A program made the translations under genes and the position numbers. This document shows positions 5,064 to 7,349 of a stretch of 7,349 bases of DNA, one piece after another (within the stretch, counting starts at the first letter, position 1; the number at the start of each line of letters is the position of its first letter). The DNA is from Prevotella sp. CAG:755 (GTDB lineage: Bacteria > Bacteroidota > Bacteroidia > Bacteroidales > Bacteroidaceae), in contig HF989216.1 of the NCBI GenBank assembly GCA_000431275.1, positions 30,241 through 37,589 on the forward strand, given 5' to 3'. The notes beneath the pieces were generated by a model. It was not told where the DNA came from. It made no database searches and was given only the letters and a program-made list of their open reading frames with translations.

Positions 5064-5094
5064 CATGAGCAGAACAAGCGGAAAAAGAAAGTAG
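5053..5094 (+). promoter_or_regulatory. Inverted repeat overlapping the terminator stem
   Basis: CTACTTTCTTT (5053-5063) and AAAGAAAGTAG (5084-5094) are perfect 11-bp complements around a 20-base loop. The left arm includes the last four bases of the terminator stem plus its T-tract, so the two hairpins cannot form together. This is the layout of a terminator/antiterminator switch. It could equally be coincidence in low-complexity A/T-rich sequence. Confidence 0.4.
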
Positions 5095-5148
5095 CAAAGA
5101 AACCTTTGTGCCAATCTACGATAGTATTCACAAAAACAAATTTTAATC

Positions 5149-5370
5149 ATGGAAACAATCAGACAGAACGAAAAAATCATCTTGCACAGCAATGACGGAA
5201 TAAGCATAAAGATGATTTTCAGAAACCTCACGGGAAAGAATTTTCAAGGTCAGAAATATTTGGAGTATATCCGGTATATCGCAATCAGGGACATGGGATT
5301 TTCGCCCGGTATCATTGAGCATTGCAGGAACGGTGATGTAATCGACATGGGAACAATCCCGAATGTATGA
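5149..5370 (+). CDS. Hypothetical small protein
   Basis: A 73-residue protein of unknown function, separated from the main operon by a 117-base gap holding the terminator-like hairpin. It is therefore either read through or has its own promoter, which I could not find. The sequence mixes a beta-like N-terminus (NEKIILHSNDGISIKMIF) with a C-terminal segment containing one Cys (IIEHCRNGD). It is visibly richer in A and T than the operon genes. A strong terminator starts 6 bases after its stop. Confidence 0.65.
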   Translation: METIRQNEKIILHSNDGISIKMIFRNLTGKNFQGQKYLEYIRYIAIRDMGFSPGIIEHCRNGDVIDMGTIPNV

Positions 5371-5376
5371 AAGCGG

Positions 5377-5415
5377 AAACTCCGATGAAGTTGCGGCTTC
5401 ATCGGAGTTTCTTTT
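5377..5415 (+). terminator. Strong intrinsic terminator between converging genes
   Basis: AAACTCCGATGAAG (5377-5390) and CTTCATCGGAGTTT (5397-5410) form a perfect 14-bp stem with a 6-base loop, followed by CTTTT. It directly follows the plus-strand gene at 5149-5370. On the minus strand the stem is followed by a weaker pyrimidine tract, so it may also stop the converging gene at 5437-5766. Confidence 0.88.
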
Positions 5416-5436
5416 GGGGATATGGACTGAGCGTGT

Positions 5437-5766
5437 CTAATCTAACCCTTTCGCTTCTCGCTCTTCATCTCGTTCTTGTGCGTACTTCATTCCATTGAAT
5501 GACTCTGCATCCATTCCTTCCATTAGATTGCTTTCAATCCACCTGGGCAAAATCTTTGCTGCGTCTGGTGTTAATCTTAGAGCATAATTCATCGGCTCAT
5601 GTACAATCATGGTATCTTCGCTACCATTTGCTGGCTCCACTCTGAAAAAAAAGATTGATTCTGTATTGCCAACAGACGCTTGATAAAATTCGTATATCTC
5701 ATGATAATTCATATCAATCGAATCAACGAAGCCTTGAAAATCTTTTGTTACGTTTGAATATGACAT
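5437..5766 (-). CDS. Hypothetical AT-rich gene, possible cargo
   Basis: A 109-residue acidic soluble protein read from the minus strand, with an ATG start at 5766. The N-terminal part is aromatic (MNYHEIYEFYQASVGN), the middle holds IFFFRVEPANGSEDTMIV, and the C-terminus is highly charged (QERDEEREAKG). No signal peptide or known domain is recognised. It lies downstream of the transfer operon but beyond that operon's terminator, and its base composition is lower in GC than either neighbouring block. This fits a separately acquired cargo gene. The promoter is not clear; only about 35 bases separate it from the terminator. Confidence 0.65.
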   Translation of the reverse strand: MSYSNVTKDFQGFVDSIDMNYHEIYEFYQASVGNTESIFFFRVEPANGSEDTMIVHEPMNYALRLTPDAAKILPRWIESNLMEGMDAESFNGMKYAQERDEEREAKGLD

Positions 5767-5802
5767 AAGTTGAGTTTTTAACGGTTTTCTTAAAAGAAGT
5801 GC

Positions 5803-5832
5803 AAAAAACGTGCCAATAGGAATTTGACACGT
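5803..5832 (-). terminator. Intrinsic terminator of the transfer operon
   Basis: Read on the minus strand, ACGTGTCAA (5832-5824) pairs with TTGGCACGT (5816-5808), 9 bp with one U-G pair, around a 7-base loop. It is followed by an unbroken T-run (5807-5803). It lies 24 bases after the lysozyme stop codon and fits the end of the tra transcript. Confidence 0.75.
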
Positions 5833-5855
5833 CTTTTGTCAGTTTGTCAGTTCTA

Positions 5856-6371
5856 TTACGGAATATACAGCAGTGCAAACTCTGCTTTCCTGCGTTTGAG
5901 CAGCATCTTGTGCCGTTTCCCCTTGTAGTTGCAGAAAGCGATGTACTCCTGATAGATGTTGCGGTCGCCTGCCTCTAACTTCCTTATCAGCGTGCTTTTG
6001 GGTATCTTGTCGCTTCCCAAAAGCCGATATGGGCCGACATTGTAGGCCAGTGTGGCAAGCAAAAGAGAATCTTTCCCGAACTTGCGGAACATGGCACAGA
6101 ACTTTTGCAAATCCTTCCGCAGCAACGCCTCGCCCTGCTTGCGTGTCATAGTCCTTGCAGAATACCTTTCGCCTGGCTGCAACTGATGGCCATATGCTAC
6201 ATACGGATGGTGCCTTTCGGTATGCCAGCCCTCGAAGAACTTGATGCAGCGCACCGCCCGCTCAAACCGTGGCAGGCGATAAATCCTTGCCGCCTCTGTG
6301 CGGTCGCCCTGTGCAAGCAGAGGGCAGACCGTCAGGAGCGCACAGCAGATTGCCATGAATATCCGCATCAT
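5856..6371 (-). CDS. Secreted lysozyme-like (GH24-type) transfer protein
   Basis: A 171-residue exported protein. I start at the ATG at 6371, which overlaps the traQ stop (TGATG). An upstream GTG (6374) and the next ATG (6368) are alternatives. Residues about 1-21 form a signal peptide ending ...PLLAQ. The catalytic region reads CIKFFEGWH, with E47 as probable acid, then PYVAYGHQL (YGH at 60-62), and LATLAYNVGPY (about 105-115) corresponds to the conserved helix of phage-type lysozymes. Such enzymes cut the glycan backbone of peptidoglycan; beside tra genes the likely job is local wall opening in the periplasm for the transfer channel. The E-to-YGH spacing is shorter than in T4 lysozyme, and the usual Asp/Thr partners are not evident. 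Confidence 0.85.
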   Translation of the reverse strand: MMRIFMAICCALLTVCPLLAQGDRTEAARIYRLPRFERAVRCIKFFEGWHTERHHPYVAYGHQLQPGERYSARTMTRKQGEALLRKDLQKFCAMFRKFGKDSLLLATLAYNVGPYRLLGSDKIPKSTLIRKLEAGDRNIYQEYIAFCNYKGKRHKMLLKRRKAEFALLYIP

Positions 6372-6877
6372 CACGACAAGGGCTTGAAGTTACCGATGGG
6401 GACTACGGACAGCGTCTCGTCCTTCACATTCTGGTTGTTGAAGTCAAACTCCAGCTCGTAGGCATTCCCGAAATTGTCCTCCACCACCACGATGAAGTTT
6501 TGCGCCTCACTGCATCCCGATGTGTAATATAGGCGGAACTTTTCGTTTTCGAGCAGGTAGCGGTCGTTGGGCAGGAACGTAATGCCGTTGTCCATCTTCA
6601 GCGTGCCCTCACCCTCAAACTGGAAATAGCGAATGGTGTAGAGCGCATTGTCATAGTTGCCCTCCTTCTTCATCTCGCAGCGGATTTCTACTGTCTGCCC
6701 CTTCGTCACCTTGTTGGGCACGGGCATCGTCTCCACCGTGAACGGATAGGACTGCTGGATGTCCAGATTGTCGTCGCAGGAGGCGAGGAAACACCCCATC
6801 AGCCCCACGAACAGGACGGTTGCCATACTCATAAGTTTCACTCTCAGGTTCTTGATATTCTTGATGTTCATTGTCAT
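6371..6877 (-). CDS. traQ: TraQ-like conjugal transfer lipoprotein (DUF3872)
   Basis: A 168-residue protein recognised as the DUF3872/TraQ protein that follows the TraP primase in CTnDOT-type elements. The start at 6877 overlaps the traP stop (ATGA); a second in-frame ATG lies at 6871. A basic N-terminus and hydrophobic stretch (about residues 15-31) lead to the lipobox LASC with C34, so it should be a lipoprotein. DD directly after the Cys is common for Bacteroidota lipoproteins. The mature part is beta-rich (TIRYFQFEGEGTLKM, FRLYYTS, NFIVVVEDNFGNAYELEFDF) and probably a small immunoglobulin-like fold, which is inference. Its exact role in transfer is not known to me. The stop overlaps the lysozyme start. 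Confidence 0.88.
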   Translation of the reverse strand: MTMNIKNIKNLRVKLMSMATVLFVGLMGCFLASCDDNLDIQQSYPFTVETMPVPNKVTKGQTVEIRCEMKKEGNYDNALYTIRYFQFEGEGTLKMDNGITFLPNDRYLLENEKFRLYYTSGCSEAQNFIVVVEDNFGNAYELEFDFNNQNVKDETLSVVPIGNFKPLS

Positions 6878-7349
6878 TCTTTGTTTTGATGGTTACTGAT
6901 TTTCTGTTTGGCCACAAGGTACTCGTTCAAGTCCTTGTAGCCCGAATAGAGTCCGGAATGGTCTGTCACACGCTCCCCAAAACGCTTCCGCAAGACTTCC
7001 ACCGTCCTGCGTCCGGCATCGTCATGGTCGAGGTGGCAGACTATCTCTTGGTAATCCTCCAAGGCAGGTATTGCCTTGTCCACATTGGCTACGGAGTTCA
7101 GCACAAGGCTGTCCTCCGTAGTTCCAATGCCCAAAGTCAGCGCAGAAAGCCAATCCATAAAGCCCTCGTAGAGGTGGCAGCGACTGCTTCCCTGTCTGAA
7201 TGAAGAAAAGTCCTTTGGCGGTATGCAGCCCTTGAAGAAGCGGTTGCGCAGCTCAAATCCACCGCAACGATTTCCGTAACCGATGGCAAAATACCGCTTG
7301 CCGTAGAGCCAGAAATGGATTTCCTTGCAATGTTGTTTGGCAATCGCCA
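6874..7349 (-). CDS. traP: TraP-like DNA primase, C-terminal part (partial)
   Basis: The frame is open to the window edge, so only the last 157 residues are present; the start and any CHC2-type zinc-finger domain lie beyond 7349. What remains is a Toprim domain: GGFELRNRFFKGCIPPKD, then the acidic motif LYEGFMDWLS whose Glu is the first catalytic residue, and HLDHDDAGRR, the DxD metal-binding motif. Toprim primases make RNA primers; TraP is expected to prime the transferred strand or element replication. The ATG at 7158 is only an internal Met within the Toprim domain, not the start. The stop overlaps the traQ start by 4 bases (6874-6877). Confidence 0.92.
   Translation of the reverse strand, partial: AIAKQHCKEIHFWLYGKRYFAIGYGNRCGGFELRNRFFKGCIPPKDFSSFRQGSSRCHLYEGFMDWLSALTLGIGTTEDSLVLNSVANVDKAIPALEDYQEIVCHLDHDDAGRRTVEVLRKRFGERVTDHSGLYSGYKDLNEYLVAKQKISNHQNKE

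Noticed and set aside
5101..5148. Promoter for the gene at 5149
   Set aside because: A TTTG occurs at 5105-5108, but no TAnnTTTG box lies at a suitable distance, so I did not annotate a promoter.
7137..7343. Minus-strand ORF of 68 residues beside traP
   Set aside because: It is out of frame with the Toprim primase, whose own frame is open through the whole stretch to the window edge and carries the conserved motifs.

Overview
The window looks like an internal piece of a Bacteroidota integrative conjugative element of the CTnDOT family. The evidence is the end of a transfer operon on the minus strand, a Toprim primase (TraP-like) followed by a DUF3872 lipoprotein (TraQ-like) and a secreted GH24-type lysozyme. 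Facing it on the plus strand is an operon of small accessory proteins that includes a PcfK-like/PcfJ-like pair and a DUF3873 protein. No integrase, relaxase or element end is visible, so the window lies entirely inside the element. The host species cannot be named from this sequence.

Layout. Positions 1-720 hold no convincing protein gene but are full of structure: four large imperfect hairpins of similar design (about 6-113, 231-297, 415-500 and 620-704). The last two sit in a roughly 190-bp direct repeat with a 205-bp period. Within the paired stems, the non-Watson-Crick positions I found are G-U pairs when read as plus-strand RNA. Positions 721-1130 are intergenic and carry a separate long hairpin (878-979). 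From 1131 to 5031 runs a tightly packed plus-strand operon of ten genes, with overlaps at 1475-1478, 2627-2630 and 4414-4417. It closes with a GNRA-loop terminator-like hairpin at 5035-5063. One further small plus-strand gene (5149-5370) ends at a strong terminator, which also lies downstream of a converging, AT-richer minus-strand gene (5437-5766). The transfer operon then reads leftward from the window edge: traP (partial), traQ, lysozyme. Its genes overlap by 1-4 bases and it ends at a minus-strand terminator at 5803-5832.

How the genes fit together. The minus-strand genes supply late transfer functions: a primase for the transferred strand, an envelope lipoprotein, and a peptidoglycan hydrolase that probably opens the wall for the transfer apparatus. 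The plus-strand operon is the accessory set typical of these elements. Most of its products have no known function. The PcfK-like protein ends in a QPSLF peptide that resembles a sliding-clamp-binding motif, which would tie that pair to replication of the element.

The most interesting candidate for something undescribed is the tandem hairpin array at 1-704. It could be a structured RNA, and a competing minus-strand small-protein reading is not fully excluded.
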